Of a DNA stretch of 64,000 nt, positions 25,747 to 34,643 are shown piece after piece (the first letter of the stretch is position 1; each line of letters begins with the position of its first letter). Under the pieces are notes generated by a model, which saw nothing but the letters and a program-made list of their open reading frames with translations, did no database searches and was not told where the DNA came from. The stretch comes from Limnohabitans sp. (GTDB taxonomy: Bacteria > Pseudomonadota > Gammaproteobacteria > Burkholderiales > Burkholderiaceae_C): positions 35,056 to 99,055 of the forward strand of contig NZ_JAFEIF010000002.1 in the NCBI RefSeq assembly GCF_017848645.1, read 5' to 3'. Position numbers and translations under genes: made by a program.

Positions 25747-27555
25747 ATGAGTGACAAGACCCCCTCGCAGAGGGCGCAAGATTGGCTGTCGGGCTTTGAG
25801 AATGCCCTGAGCCAAGGCCAGACGGCGCAAGCCACCGCCCTGTTTGACACCGACTGCTACTGGCGGGATTTGGTGTCGTTCACTTGGAACATTTGCACCC
25901 AGGAAGGCCAAGATGCCATTGAGGCCATGCTGCAAGCGCGGCTGGCCGATGTGCAGCCCTCGAACTTTGCGCTCGAAGGCGAGGCCACCGAGGCCGATGG
26001 CGTGGTCGATGCCTGGTTCACCTTTGAAACCGGTGTCTCGCGCGGGCGTGGTCACCTGAGGCTCAAGGCCACGGCCCAAGGCGATCGGGCCTGGACGCTG
26101 TTGACCACCATGACCGAGCTCAAAGGCTTTGAAGAAAAAAAGGGCAGCCGCCGCATCAAAGGGGCCGAACACGGCGCACAAGTGGGCCGCAAAAGCTGGC
26201 TGGAGCGACGCCAGGATGAAGAGGCCCGCTTGGGCTACGACGAGCAGCCGCATGTGTTGATCGTCGGGGGCGGGCAGGGGGGCATCATGCTGGCGGCCCG
26301 GCTGCGGCGTCTGGGTGTGCCGACCATCGTGGTCGAGCGCAATGAAAAAGCCGGTGACAGCTGGCGCAAGCGCTACAAAACCCTGTGCCTGCACGACCCG
26401 GTCTGGTATGACCACCTGCCCTACATGCCTTTCCCCGACGACTGGCCGGTGTTTGCCCCCAAGGACAAGGTCGGTGACTGGCTGGAGATGTACACCAAGG
26501 TCATGGAGATCAACTACTGGGGATCGACCACGGCCAAAAAGGCCACCTTCAACGAGGCCCAAGGCGAATGGGAAGTCGTGGTGGACCGCGCTGGCCAAGA
26601 GGTGGTGCTGCGCCCCAAAGAGTTGGTGTTTGCGCTGGGCGTGTCGGGTTATGCCAACGTGCCCAAGATTGCGGGCGCTGACAGCTTTTTGGGCGACCAG
26701 CACCATTCCAGCAAGCACCCTGGCCCAGAAGACTACAAAGGCAAAAAAGCGGTGGTGTTGGGCTCCAACAACTCGGCCCACGACATCTGCGCCGCCCTGT
26801 GGGAGAACGGCGTTGATGTGACCATGGTGCAGCGCAGCAGCACACACATCGCGCCTTCGGAGTCCCTCATGGAGCTGGCCCTGGGCGGGCTCTACAGCGA
26901 AGAGGCGGTGCAAAGCGGCATCGATCACCACAAGGCCGATTTGGTGTTTGCCAGCGTGCCCTATCAGATCATGCACACCTTCCACATTCCGGTGTACGAC
27001 GAGATGAAAAAGCGCGATGCCGACCTGTATGGACGGCTGGAGAAGGCGGGCTTCATGCTGGACTTTGGCGACGATGGCTCAGGCTTGTTCATGAAGTACC
27101 TGCGCCGGGGCTCGGGTTATTACATCGACGTGGGCGCGAGCGAGCTGGTGGCCAACGGCAGTGTGAAGCTCAAAAGCCACAACAACATCGAGCGCATCAA
27201 CCCCAAGAGCGTGACCCTGACCGATGGCACCGAGCTGGAGGCCGATTTGCTGGTGTACGCCACGGGTTATGGCTCGATGAACCACTGGCTGGCCGACCTG
27301 ATCTCTCCAGAGGTGGCTGACCGCGTGGGCAAGGTCTGGGGCTTGGGTTCGGGCACCACCAAAGATCCTGGCCCTTGGGAAGGCGAGTTGCGCAACATGT
27401 GGAAACCCACGCAGCAAAAGCAGCTGTGGATCCATGGCGGCAACCTGCACCAAAGCCGCCACTACTCGCAGTTCCTGTCGCTGCAACTGAAAGCGCGTTA
27501 CGAAGGCCTGGACACGCCGGTGTACAAGCCTGCGCCCGTGCACCACTTGCGCTGA
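25747..27555 (+). CDS. NTF2/SnoaL-like domain fused to FAD/NAD(P)-dependent flavin monooxygenase
   Basis: A 602-residue protein. Residues 1-140 resemble an NTF2/SnoaL-like fold (QATALFDTDCYWRDLVSF). From about 165 on it is a flavoprotein monooxygenase. The FAD loop is LIVGGGQGGIMLAARL (near 170). YKTLCLHDPVWYDHLPYMPF is typical of this group. The NADP-binding loop is VVLGSNNSAHDI and the late ATG-type motif is LLVYATGYGS. AGGAGA precedes the chosen ATG by 8-13 bases. Promoter elements place it under sigma54 control. The family includes Baeyer-Villiger and N-hydroxylating enzymes; the substrate here is unknown. Confidence 0.87.
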   Translation: MSDKTPSQRAQDWLSGFENALSQGQTAQATALFDTDCYWRDLVSFTWNICTQEGQDAIEAMLQARLADVQPSNFALEGEATEADGVVDAWFTFETGVSRGRGHLRLKATAQGDRAWTLLTTMTELKGFEEKKGSRRIKGAEHGAQVGRKSWLERRQDEEARLGYDEQPHVLIVGGGQGGIMLAARLRRLGVPTIVVERNEKAGDSWRKRYKTLCLHDPVWYDHLPYMPFPDDWPVFAPKDKVGDWLEMYTKVMEINYWGSTTAKKATFNEAQGEWEVVVDRAGQEVVLRPKELVFALGVSGYANVPKIAGADSFLGDQHHSSKHPGPEDYKGKKAVVLGSNNSAHDICAALWENGVDVTMVQRSSTHIAPSESLMELALGGLYSEEAVQSGIDHHKADLVFASVPYQIMHTFHIPVYDEMKKRDADLYGRLEKAGFMLDFGDDGSGLFMKYLRRGSGYYIDVGASELVANGSVKLKSHNNIERINPKSVTLTDGTELEADLLVYATGYGSMNHWLADLISPEVADRVGKVWGLGSGTTKDPGPWEGELRNMWKPTQQKQLWIHGGNLHQSRHYSQFLSLQLKARYEGLDTPVYKPAPVHHLR

Positions 27556-27587
27556 AACGGGCTCTGACCTGGCGCTGATGCTGCGCT

Positions 27588-27645
27588 GATCGGCACCACT
27601 GCCTGCACATTGTCCGGTGTGCGGGTGGGGTGCCGATCCCTTTTC
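27588..27645. terminator. Possible bidirectional stem-loop between convergent genes
   Basis: GATCGGCACC (27588-27597) and GGTGCCGATC (27629-27638) are perfect complements, with an inner GCACA/TGTGC pair. A short CCCTTTTCTC follows on the plus strand. It lies between the convergent monooxygenase and amidase genes. The T-run is weak. Confidence 0.4.
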
Positions 27646-29058
27646 TCAGCCCCGGCCCCTCAAATAAGCCAGCGCCGAAAAATGTGCGGCCCGCTCGATT
27701 ACCTCGCCCGCCGCCAACATGCGGTCTTCGCGGAATTTGGTGCTGACGATTTGTACGCCCACAGGTAAGCCATTCACCACGCCTGTGGGCACCGACAGGC
27801 CGGGCAAACCGAGGGTTGCAGTGCTGAGCATAGGGGCTTGTGCCAGCAGGATTTGTGCAGTGCGCTCAGGTGATTGCTGGTCGTCGTCGATCGGGAACTG
27901 CCGCTCCCACGAGTTGGGCATGAGCAGCACCGGGTAACGCTCCAAAAACACCGCCCAGTCGCGGGCGATGTTGAAGCGCCGGGTCATCGCTTCCAGATAT
28001 TGATCGCGGTCCCACACCGGGTTGATGGCCATGTAGTGGCTCAATGCGGTGCGCAAAGCGTCGTCGCCATGCTCCCGCATGAAGGGCTCGCCGCCCCGGC
28101 GCATGTCGTTCATGACCATGTGGAACTGCATGGCCGAAACCTCGGCAAAGTGGGGTGGCTCGGCTTCTTCGACGGTGTAGCCCGCCGCTTCCAGCCAGTG
28201 TGCCGCTTGGTCCACCGCTGCGCTCACAGTCGGGTCGACGGCCGAATGCGCCCAGCTGCGAAACACCGCCACGCGGGTGGGTTGCTTGGCATCGGCAAAT
28301 TCAAGCGGGGCGGGCACCCATTGTGGGTCCAGCGGTGTGCCTTTCGACATCACCTGCAGCGCCAGCCGCGCATCGGACACCGTGCGGGTGAGCGGGCCTT
28401 GCACCGACATTTGCTGGTTGCTGATGATGCGGTTGGGGGCGCTGGCCTTGTAAGACGGCACCCGGCCCACGGTGGTGCGTAAGCCCACCACGCCACAGGC
28501 CCAAGCCGGGTAGCGGATCGAGCCGCCGTAGTCGTTGCCGTGCGCGATCGCGCCCATGCCCAAAGCGGTGGCCACGGCTGCACCGCCGCTGGAGCCGCCG
28601 GGGGTGACGCCCACGTCAAACGGGTTGAGCGTGCGGCCATGCAAGGCGTTGTCGGTGAACCAGCGCAGCGAAAAGGCGGGCGCGTTGTTGCGGCCCACCA
28701 CAATGGCTCCCGCCTCGCGCATGGACTGCACCAGGGGTGAGTCGCTGCTGGCGATGTTGTGCTTGAAGTCGTGCACGCCTTCGTCGGTGGCCTCGCCCTG
28801 CACGTCGATGTTGATCTTGATGGTGACCGGCACGCCGTGCAGTGGCCCCAGAGCATCGCCCCGGGCCTGCGCGGCGTCGGCTGCATCGGCGGCTTGCAAA
28901 GCTTTCTCGGGCGTGACGCTGGCCAAGGCGTTGACCTGCGGGTTGGCCTCGGCAATGCGGGCCAACACGCTTTCGGTGGCGGCGCGTGCGGTGGTTTCGC
29001 GGCGGGCGATGCGAGCAGCCAATTCGGTGGCGCTCAGTTGCCAAAGTTCGGTGGCCAT
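27646..29058 (-). CDS. Amidase signature family protein
   Basis: A 470-residue amidase that hydrolyses a C-N amide bond with a Ser-cisSer-Lys triad. Lys is in VPVTIKINIDV (near residue 80). The cis-Ser is in TPGGSSGGAAVATALGMG and the nucleophile Ser in GNDYGGSIRYPA. It is the last gene of an operon with an M20 hydrolase and a Bug-type receptor, 5 bp after the M20 stop. It belongs to the general amidase group rather than GatA, since no gatB/gatC are nearby. The substrate is probably an amide imported or processed by the same operon (inference). Confidence 0.9.
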   Translation of the reverse strand: MATELWQLSATELAARIARRETTARAATESVLARIAEANPQVNALASVTPEKALQAADAADAAQARGDALGPLHGVPVTIKINIDVQGEATDEGVHDFKHNIASSDSPLVQSMREAGAIVVGRNNAPAFSLRWFTDNALHGRTLNPFDVGVTPGGSSGGAAVATALGMGAIAHGNDYGGSIRYPAWACGVVGLRTTVGRVPSYKASAPNRIISNQQMSVQGPLTRTVSDARLALQVMSKGTPLDPQWVPAPLEFADAKQPTRVAVFRSWAHSAVDPTVSAAVDQAAHWLEAAGYTVEEAEPPHFAEVSAMQFHMVMNDMRRGGEPFMREHGDDALRTALSHYMAINPVWDRDQYLEAMTRRFNIARDWAVFLERYPVLLMPNSWERQFPIDDDQQSPERTAQILLAQAPMLSTATLGLPGLSVPTGVVNGLPVGVQIVSTKFREDRMLAAGEVIERAAHFSALAYLRGRG

Positions 29059-29063
29059 GGTGT

Positions 29064-30266
29064 TCAGTCTTTCAAATAGCGTTGTGTGAGCAAGGCCCAG
29101 AAGGCCGCGCCCACGGGCAGGATGTCGTCGTTGAAGTCGTAACCCGGGTTGTGCACCATGCAGGCTTGGGCGGCCGCGCTGTCACCTGTGCCTTCACCCG
29201 TGCCTTCGCCCGCACCGTTGCCAATCATGAAATAACTGCCCGGGCAGTGCTCCAGCATGAAGGCAAAGTCTTCGCTGCCCGTGAGGGGTCGGCCTTGGCG
29301 CGTGACGCGTTCTGCCCCCAGCAGCTCGGTGCCCACTTGGCGGGCCAGCTCGGTCTCAGCGGCGGTGTTCACCAACACGGGGTAGTCGCGCTTGTAGTCG
29401 ATTTGCGCTTGCACGCCCAGGCTTTGGGCTTGCGCTGTGACCAGCTGGGTGATTCGTTCTTGCAGCAGGTCGCGCACCTCGCGGTCGAGCGAGCGCACGC
29501 TCAGCTCCAAGCGGGCGCTGGCGGGGATCACGTTGTTGGCCTTGCCTGCCACGAGCGATCCCACGGTGATCACGGCGGTGTGCTGCGGGTCCACATTGCG
29601 CGACACGATGGTTTGCAGCGTCATGACGATGGCGGCTGCCGCCACGATCGGGTCTTGTGCGCGGTGCGGCATGGCGCCATGCCCACCCACACCCGTCAGC
29701 GTGATGGTCACATCGTCGCTGGAGGCCATGGCCGGGCCCTCGATGAACACCAGCTGCCCGGCAGGCACGCCGGGCATGTTGTGCGCAGCAAAAATCGCAT
29801 CACATGGAAAGCGCTCAAACAGGCCTTCCTCGATCATGATCTTCGCGCCGCCCGGGTGCTCTTCGGCGGGCTGAAAAATCAGGTTCAGCGTGCCCGAAAA
29901 CTCGACCTCTTGTGCAAGGTATTGCGCCGCCGCCATCAGCATGGCGGTGTGCCCGTCGTGGCCACAGGCGTGCATCACGCCTTCGTGAACGCTGCGGTGC
30001 TCAAACGCATTGACTTCGTGGATCGGCAGTGCGTCCATGTCGGCCCGCAGGCCCAGGCGTTTGCTCCCGCTGCCGCGCCGCAGTTGCGCCACCAACCCGG
30101 TAGTAGCCAGGCCGCGTGTGACGTTGTAGCCCCAGCTTTGCAACTGCTGGGCCAACAACTCAGAGGTGCGGAACTCTTTCAGGCCTAGCTCGGGGTGGCG
30201 GTGCAAATCGTGGCGCAGCGCCACAAAGGGCGCGGCGCGCGTTTGCAGGGCATGCAGCACGCTCAT
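29064..30266 (-). CDS. M20-family amidohydrolase (hippurate hydrolase-like)
   Basis: A 400-residue metal-dependent N-acyl amino acid hydrolase. Metal-binding residues appear in LRADMDALPI, HACGHDGHTAML and FQPAEEHPGGA, with a His in GGHGAMPHRA and the C-terminal TGSEDFAFM. Near residue 353 there is a low-complexity insert (GEGTGEGTGD) made by a repeated 12-base unit that keeps the frame. Its start overlaps the stop of the receptor gene upstream (ATGA). Together with the amidase it suggests use of an N-acylated or amide compound. Confidence 0.9.
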   Translation of the reverse strand: MSVLHALQTRAAPFVALRHDLHRHPELGLKEFRTSELLAQQLQSWGYNVTRGLATTGLVAQLRRGSGSKRLGLRADMDALPIHEVNAFEHRSVHEGVMHACGHDGHTAMLMAAAQYLAQEVEFSGTLNLIFQPAEEHPGGAKIMIEEGLFERFPCDAIFAAHNMPGVPAGQLVFIEGPAMASSDDVTITLTGVGGHGAMPHRAQDPIVAAAAIVMTLQTIVSRNVDPQHTAVITVGSLVAGKANNVIPASARLELSVRSLDREVRDLLQERITQLVTAQAQSLGVQAQIDYKRDYPVLVNTAAETELARQVGTELLGAERVTRQGRPLTGSEDFAFMLEHCPGSYFMIGNGAGEGTGEGTGDSAAAQACMVHNPGYDFNDDILPVGAAFWALLTQRYLKD

Positions 30267-31249
30267 TGGGCTTCGAGCTTGATCGATTTGGCGATGCCCT
30301 GGTACAGCTTGACCTCATCGGCATAGACCTGCTCGGTTTGGTCCAGACGCAAAGCTTCACCCACTTCCTGGCCCATGGCGGTCATGGTGTTGCGGAAGTC
30401 GGCGTCGAACATGACCTTGGTCAGCGCGCGGTGCAAGGCTTCGACGACGGGCTCAGGCGTGCCTTTTTTCACGTAGTAGCCGCTGCCAATCGTGTAATGA
30501 AAGCCCTTCAACTCTTTGGCCTGGTCGATCGAAGGCACATCCGGAATCAGGCGCTGCGGCTGGGTTGACAAGGCGGCAATGAATTTGATCTTGCCTTCTT
30601 TGGCCATGTGCACATGCGGTGCGCCGTAAGGGGTGATGAACAGGTCAATCTGGCCACCCATCAAATCCTGCGTGATGGGGCCACCGCCTTTGTAGGGCAC
30701 ATGCAGCATTTCAGCGCCGATCTTCTTGGCCATTTCTTCACCCAGCAAATGGTAGAAGCTGCCGATGCCCACACTGGCGTAATTGACCGGTTTGCCCGCT
30801 TTGGCGCGTTTGACGATCTCGGCCACCATCTCTTGTGGGGTGTTGCCCGGGAAGTTCTTGCTGGCGACGATGGCCATGGGGGCCATGGCCATGCGCTGGA
30901 TCAGGCGAAAGTCATCGGGCTTGTGCTTGACGGCCTTCATGGCCAAGGGGGCGAGGATGAGTTCGTTGGGCGAACCCTGGAACAGGTAGTAGCCGTCTGC
31001 GGGGGCGTTGAGCACTTTTTGCGCCGCGATGGCCCCGCCTGCGCCGCCCAGGTTTTCGATGATGACGGGCTGCTTGAGCTCGGCCGCCAGGGGCACGTTG
31101 ATTTTGCGCGCGATGATGTCCGACAGGCCACCAGCCGGGTAGGGCACCATCAGGTTGATGGGCTTGTTGGGATAGCTTTGCGCTTGCACGGGGGCATGCA
31201 CGGCCAGGGCAGCGCCCAGCAACAGGCCCAAGGTGTTGATCAGTTTCAT
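30263..31249 (-). CDS. Bug/TctC-family tripartite tricarboxylate-type receptor
   Basis: A 328-residue periplasmic solute receptor. The signal peptide (LINTLGLLLGAALAVHAPVQ, cleaved near AQS) is followed by the family start YPNKPINLMVPYPAGGLSD and the DGYYLFQGSP segment. The start at 31249 has GGAG seven to ten bases upstream; a Met six codons earlier is less likely. No TctA/TctB membrane genes are nearby, as is common for orphan Bug proteins in Burkholderiales. It heads the amide-hydrolase operon and is divergent from a LysR gene. The ligand is unknown. Confidence 0.9.
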   Translation of the reverse strand: MKLINTLGLLLGAALAVHAPVQAQSYPNKPINLMVPYPAGGLSDIIARKINVPLAAELKQPVIIENLGGAGGAIAAQKVLNAPADGYYLFQGSPNELILAPLAMKAVKHKPDDFRLIQRMAMAPMAIVASKNFPGNTPQEMVAEIVKRAKAGKPVNYASVGIGSFYHLLGEEMAKKIGAEMLHVPYKGGGPITQDLMGGQIDLFITPYGAPHVHMAKEGKIKFIAALSTQPQRLIPDVPSIDQAKELKGFHYTIGSGYYVKKGTPEPVVEALHRALTKVMFDADFRNTMTAMGQEVGEALRLDQTEQVYADEVKLYQGIAKSIKLEAQ

Positions 31250-31365
31250 GGGGTTCTCCATCGTCAAAAAGATGGCCCCATGCTAGTCCTGCGAGGGGAC
31301 AACTGAAAGACTGTCAATTTTCTTCATGACAACTTTGGGTAGTCACTGCTTTACACTGCTTCAGC

Positions 31366-32289
31366 ATGAAACTGCACCAACTCCAGGCCCTGGTGGCCGC
31401 CGTCGAGCACGGCAGCATCCGCGCCGCTGCCCGAGAACTGCACCTGACCCAGGCGGCCCTGACCAAGTCCTTGCGCCAACTGGAAGAGGAGGCGGGGGTG
31501 GCCCTGCTGGTGCGCAAATCGCGTGGGGTGGGACTGACCGAGGCAGGCCTACGCTTGCACGCCCGGGCGCTGCTGGTGATGCGCCAACTGGCGCTGGCAC
31601 AAGACGAGTTGCAGCAAGCCCAGGGCGACGAGGCCGGAACGGTGCGTGTGGCGCTCACGCCCTACCTGATGCTCACCGTGCTGGGTGAGGCGTTTTTGTG
31701 GTTTCGCAAACGCTACCCGCGCATCGAGTTGCGCCTGATTGAAGGCCTGGTGGCCCGTGTGTTGCCGGGCTTGCGCGATGGCACGGTGGACTTTGCCATC
31801 GTGGCCGACAGCGGCGATGTCACGCCCCAGGAGTTTCAGTGCACACGGCTGCAAAAAGACGAGCAAAAACTGGTGGTGCGCGCCGGGCACCCAGTGCTGC
31901 GCCAGCCCACTGCGGCCAAGCTGGCCGCGCTGGAGTGGGTCATGCCCGGGCCTTTTTCACAAGGGCTGGACGAGGGCTTGCTGGCCATGTTTGCGCAGGC
32001 GGGCGTACCACCACCGCAGCAGATCACACGTTGCGACGCGATGGCCGCGATGGCCTTGATTCGGCAAACCGATGCCATGAGCGTGATGCCCGCGCCTTTG
32101 CTGGCCCAGCCCGAGGGGCATGGTCTGGTGGAGTTGTCGCTGCGCAGCATGCGCCCGCCCGACATCGAGCTGGTGTTGTTGTCTCCACCCGAGGTCCCGC
32201 TCACGCCTGCGGCGGCCTATCTGGCGCGCTGCCTGACCGATGCCATTGCGGCGCGGGGCCGGTCGGATTCAGTCAATCGGGCACTCTGA
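31366..32289 (+). CDS. LysR-family transcriptional regulator of the amide module
   Basis: A 307-residue regulator with an N-terminal winged HTH (SIRAAARELHLTQAALTKSL, about residues 17-36) and a LysR effector domain. It is divergent from the Bug receptor gene across a 116-bp gap, so it probably controls that operon and itself. The gap contains TTCTTCATGACAAC and other AT-rich sequence but no motif that can be named with confidence. Confidence 0.9.
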   Translation: MKLHQLQALVAAVEHGSIRAAARELHLTQAALTKSLRQLEEEAGVALLVRKSRGVGLTEAGLRLHARALLVMRQLALAQDELQQAQGDEAGTVRVALTPYLMLTVLGEAFLWFRKRYPRIELRLIEGLVARVLPGLRDGTVDFAIVADSGDVTPQEFQCTRLQKDEQKLVVRAGHPVLRQPTAAKLAALEWVMPGPFSQGLDEGLLAMFAQAGVPPPQQITRCDAMAAMALIRQTDAMSVMPAPLLAQPEGHGLVELSLRSMRPPDIELVLLSPPEVPLTPAAAYLARCLTDAIAARGRSDSVNRAL

Positions 32290-32385
32290 TGGCCCCAACC
32301 GGGATGGCATGCAGGCGGGCCCCTGTCCCTGAGCCTAGGTTCATGGCCCCTGTAAAGTCTGATATGACTGCGCTCGGCATGGGCT

Positions 32386-33357
32386 TCATTCTCCGAGGCT
32401 GACGGCATTTTTTGTGAGATGGTTCGTCGGCCACCTCGCTGAAAGATGCACCCCCGCCAACATGCAGCGCACCGAGCCTCCCGCCAGCTCAATGGTCGGA
32501 ATGTGCAGTGGCAACAGACGGGCGCTGCGCTCGATGGCTTCGATCTGCCACGGCTGCAAAGCGGCCATGGCCCGAGTTGACAAGGCCACCACCCGACCTG
32601 TTGGGGTTTGCAGCTCGATGGCGTTGCCACAAAACTCAGCAATTTGGGCGGCGGTCAAGGCGATCACTTCGCGTCCGGTTTCGGCCAGGCGATCTTGCAC
32701 TTGGGCGCGTCGTTTCACGTCCGGGATCAGGTCCAGCCCCACCAGCGCGAAATCGGTTCCGATGCACATCAGCACATTGGTGTGGTAAATCGCCCGGCCG
32801 TGCAGATCCACCGCATCAAAGGCCATGGGCTCAAAATTGAAATGGGTGGCAAACCGCTCCAGCACGATCGGGTGCGCCCGCTGCGACTGGCAGACATAGG
32901 CCACGCGGCTGATGTGATCCAGCACCATCGCCCCGGTCCCTTCGAGAAACAAGCCGTCGGGCTCCAGGCCGGAGTAATCAATGACGTCTTGCACCCGGTA
33001 ATCGGCTTTGAGCGCATCGATCACGTCCTGACGCCGTTCGCGGCGGCGGTTGGGCGAATACATCGGGTACACCGCAAGGTGCCCACCGGCATGCGTAGAA
33101 AACCAGTTGTTCGGAAAGACCGAATCGGGCGTTTTTTGTTGGCCATCGTCTTCAAAAAGGTGCACCCGGACACCCGCCTGCACCAAGCTTTGGGCCGCCT
33201 GCGTGACTTCTTCAAAAGCCTGCTTGGCCACGATGGTCCGGTCTGTGGCCTCGCTGGATTTTTGAAACGCGTTGTCTGCTTGCGTCTCGGGGTTGGATTC
33301 AAAAGCATGTGGACGAATCATGACCACTGCACTTGGGGCTTGAACGGCATATCGCAT
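32386..33357 (-). CDS. ctlX: CtlX-like citrulline hydrolase / amidinotransferase-fold protein
   Basis: A 323-residue member of the arginine-deiminase/amidinotransferase fold. The opening MRYAVQAPSAVVMIRPHAFE and the segment TPDSVFPNNWFSTH are typical of the CtlX group. The catalytic His is probably in AIYHTNVLMCIG and the Cys in GGSVRCMLAGVHL near the C-terminus. CtlX enzymes are reported to hydrolyse citrulline to ornithine. The next upstream gene is ornithine cyclodeaminase, which fits. The start at 33357 is chosen from the family N-terminus; Met codons at 33378 and 33402 are alternatives. Confidence 0.8.
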   Translation of the reverse strand: MRYAVQAPSAVVMIRPHAFESNPETQADNAFQKSSEATDRTIVAKQAFEEVTQAAQSLVQAGVRVHLFEDDGQQKTPDSVFPNNWFSTHAGGHLAVYPMYSPNRRRERRQDVIDALKADYRVQDVIDYSGLEPDGLFLEGTGAMVLDHISRVAYVCQSQRAHPIVLERFATHFNFEPMAFDAVDLHGRAIYHTNVLMCIGTDFALVGLDLIPDVKRRAQVQDRLAETGREVIALTAAQIAEFCGNAIELQTPTGRVVALSTRAMAALQPWQIEAIERSARLLPLHIPTIELAGGSVRCMLAGVHLSARWPTNHLTKNAVSLGE

Positions 33358-33386
33358 AGGGGTTTCTTTCAAGGTCATATTCAATT

Positions 33387-34502
33387 TCAGGCGGTCATGC
33401 ATTCGAGCGGTTCGATGGCTGCAAGATGTGCACCACCGAGCAAGGTGCCAAACAGGTTCTTGGGGTCGGCCATGTGCGGGATCAGCGCCAGGCGCTGGCC
33501 CAAACCCAATGTCAGCGCCGCTTCATGCATGAAGCGCAGGGCTGCAAAGTCTTCCAAGGCAAAGCCCACCGAATCAAACACCGTGATCTGGTCGTTGTGG
33601 TCGCGGCCGGTGCGGGTGCCACGGAGCACCTCCCACAACTCGGTCACAGCAAAGTCAGCGGGCATCTGCTGGATGTCGCCTTCGATGCGGGTTTGGGGTG
33701 TGAACTCCACAAACACCTTGGCCCTGTCCAAAACGGCAGCGGCCAATTCGGTCTTGCCGGGGCAGTCGCCGCCCACGGCATTGATGTGCATGCCGGGCAC
33801 CAACATGTCGGCTGTGACGATGGTGGCACAGGCCTTGTCCGCCGTGACGGTGGTCACGATGTCAGCGCCTTGCACAGCCTCTGCGGTGCTGGTGCAGACC
33901 TGCAGCGTCAGGCCGCTGCCACTCAGGTTGGCCACCAGTTTGGCGGTGGCATGTGGGTCGATGTCAAACAGACGCAGGGTGTCGATGCCCAGCAGATGCT
34001 GGAAGGCGATGGCCTGGAACTCGCTCTGAGCGCCGTTGCCGATCAGCGCCATCACGCGGCTGTTCGGGCGGGCCAGGGTTTGGGCGGCCAGCGCCGAGGT
34101 GGCAGCGGTGCGCAAGGCGGTGGTCAGCGTCAGCTCGCTCACCAAAGTGGGCAAGCCTGTGGCCACATCGGCCAGCACGCCAAAGGCCATCACCGTGGGC
34201 AAACCGATGGCGGTGTTTTGGGGGTGGCCGTTGACGTATTTGAAGCTGTACGCCGTGTCGTCCGAAATCGGCATCAACTCGATTACGCCGTTTGGCGAGT
34301 GGTTGGCCACACGGGCCGATTTGTCAAAGTCCGGCCAGCGCAAAAAGTCGGCACGGATGTGCTGGGCGATGCCTGCGATGCAATGTTGAAGGCCCAGGCG
34401 GCGCACCAGGGTCACGGCATCGGGGGCGCTGAGGTACAGGGGTTGGGTGGCCAAAGGGGCCGTTGTCATGGGGGAGTGGAGGGCTTTGCTCAGTCGGTTC
34501 AT
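33387..34502 (-). CDS. ocd: Ornithine cyclodeaminase
   Basis: A 371-residue enzyme of the ornithine cyclodeaminase/mu-crystallin family, which converts ornithine to proline and ammonia with NAD+. Family segments are KYVNGHPQNTAIGLPTV, the dinucleotide loop MALIGNGAQSEFQAI, and INAVGGDCPGKTEL with its acidic residue. A later Met (34469) is an alternative start. It lies 29 bp upstream of ctlX on the same strand and is divergent from an Lrp-type regulator. The proline it makes could be used by the PutA encoded 7 kb away. Confidence 0.9.
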   Translation of the reverse strand: MNRLSKALHSPMTTAPLATQPLYLSAPDAVTLVRRLGLQHCIAGIAQHIRADFLRWPDFDKSARVANHSPNGVIELMPISDDTAYSFKYVNGHPQNTAIGLPTVMAFGVLADVATGLPTLVSELTLTTALRTAATSALAAQTLARPNSRVMALIGNGAQSEFQAIAFQHLLGIDTLRLFDIDPHATAKLVANLSGSGLTLQVCTSTAEAVQGADIVTTVTADKACATIVTADMLVPGMHINAVGGDCPGKTELAAAVLDRAKVFVEFTPQTRIEGDIQQMPADFAVTELWEVLRGTRTGRDHNDQITVFDSVGFALEDFAALRFMHEAALTLGLGQRLALIPHMADPKNLFGTLLGGAHLAAIEPLECMTA

Positions 34503-34579
34503 CTGCAGGCTGTTTCTGGTCGTTCAGACCGGGTTGTTGATGCCTGCAGTCTCCCGGAGGCGACTGTCAATGTAAATCG

Positions 34580-34599
34580 GCAAAAATATACTGTTTTGC
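34580..34599. promoter_or_regulatory. Palindromic operator candidate between ocd and Lrp-type gene
   Basis: GCAAAAATATACTGTTTTGC has complementary GCAAAA and TTTTGC ends around an AT-rich centre. That resembles sites bound by Lrp/AsnC proteins. It lies in the 141-bp divergent region, 45 bp before the Lrp-type start. Confidence 0.45.
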
Positions 34600-34643
34600 T
34601 GTATTGGTTGCCATAATGGCAGCCTTGACTGACAATTTGACGC

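Noticed and set aside
29180..29220. Short repeated 12-base unit in the M20 hydrolase gene, considered as a phase-variation tract
   Set aside because: Only about two copies are present and the unit is a multiple of three, so copy changes would not shift the frame.
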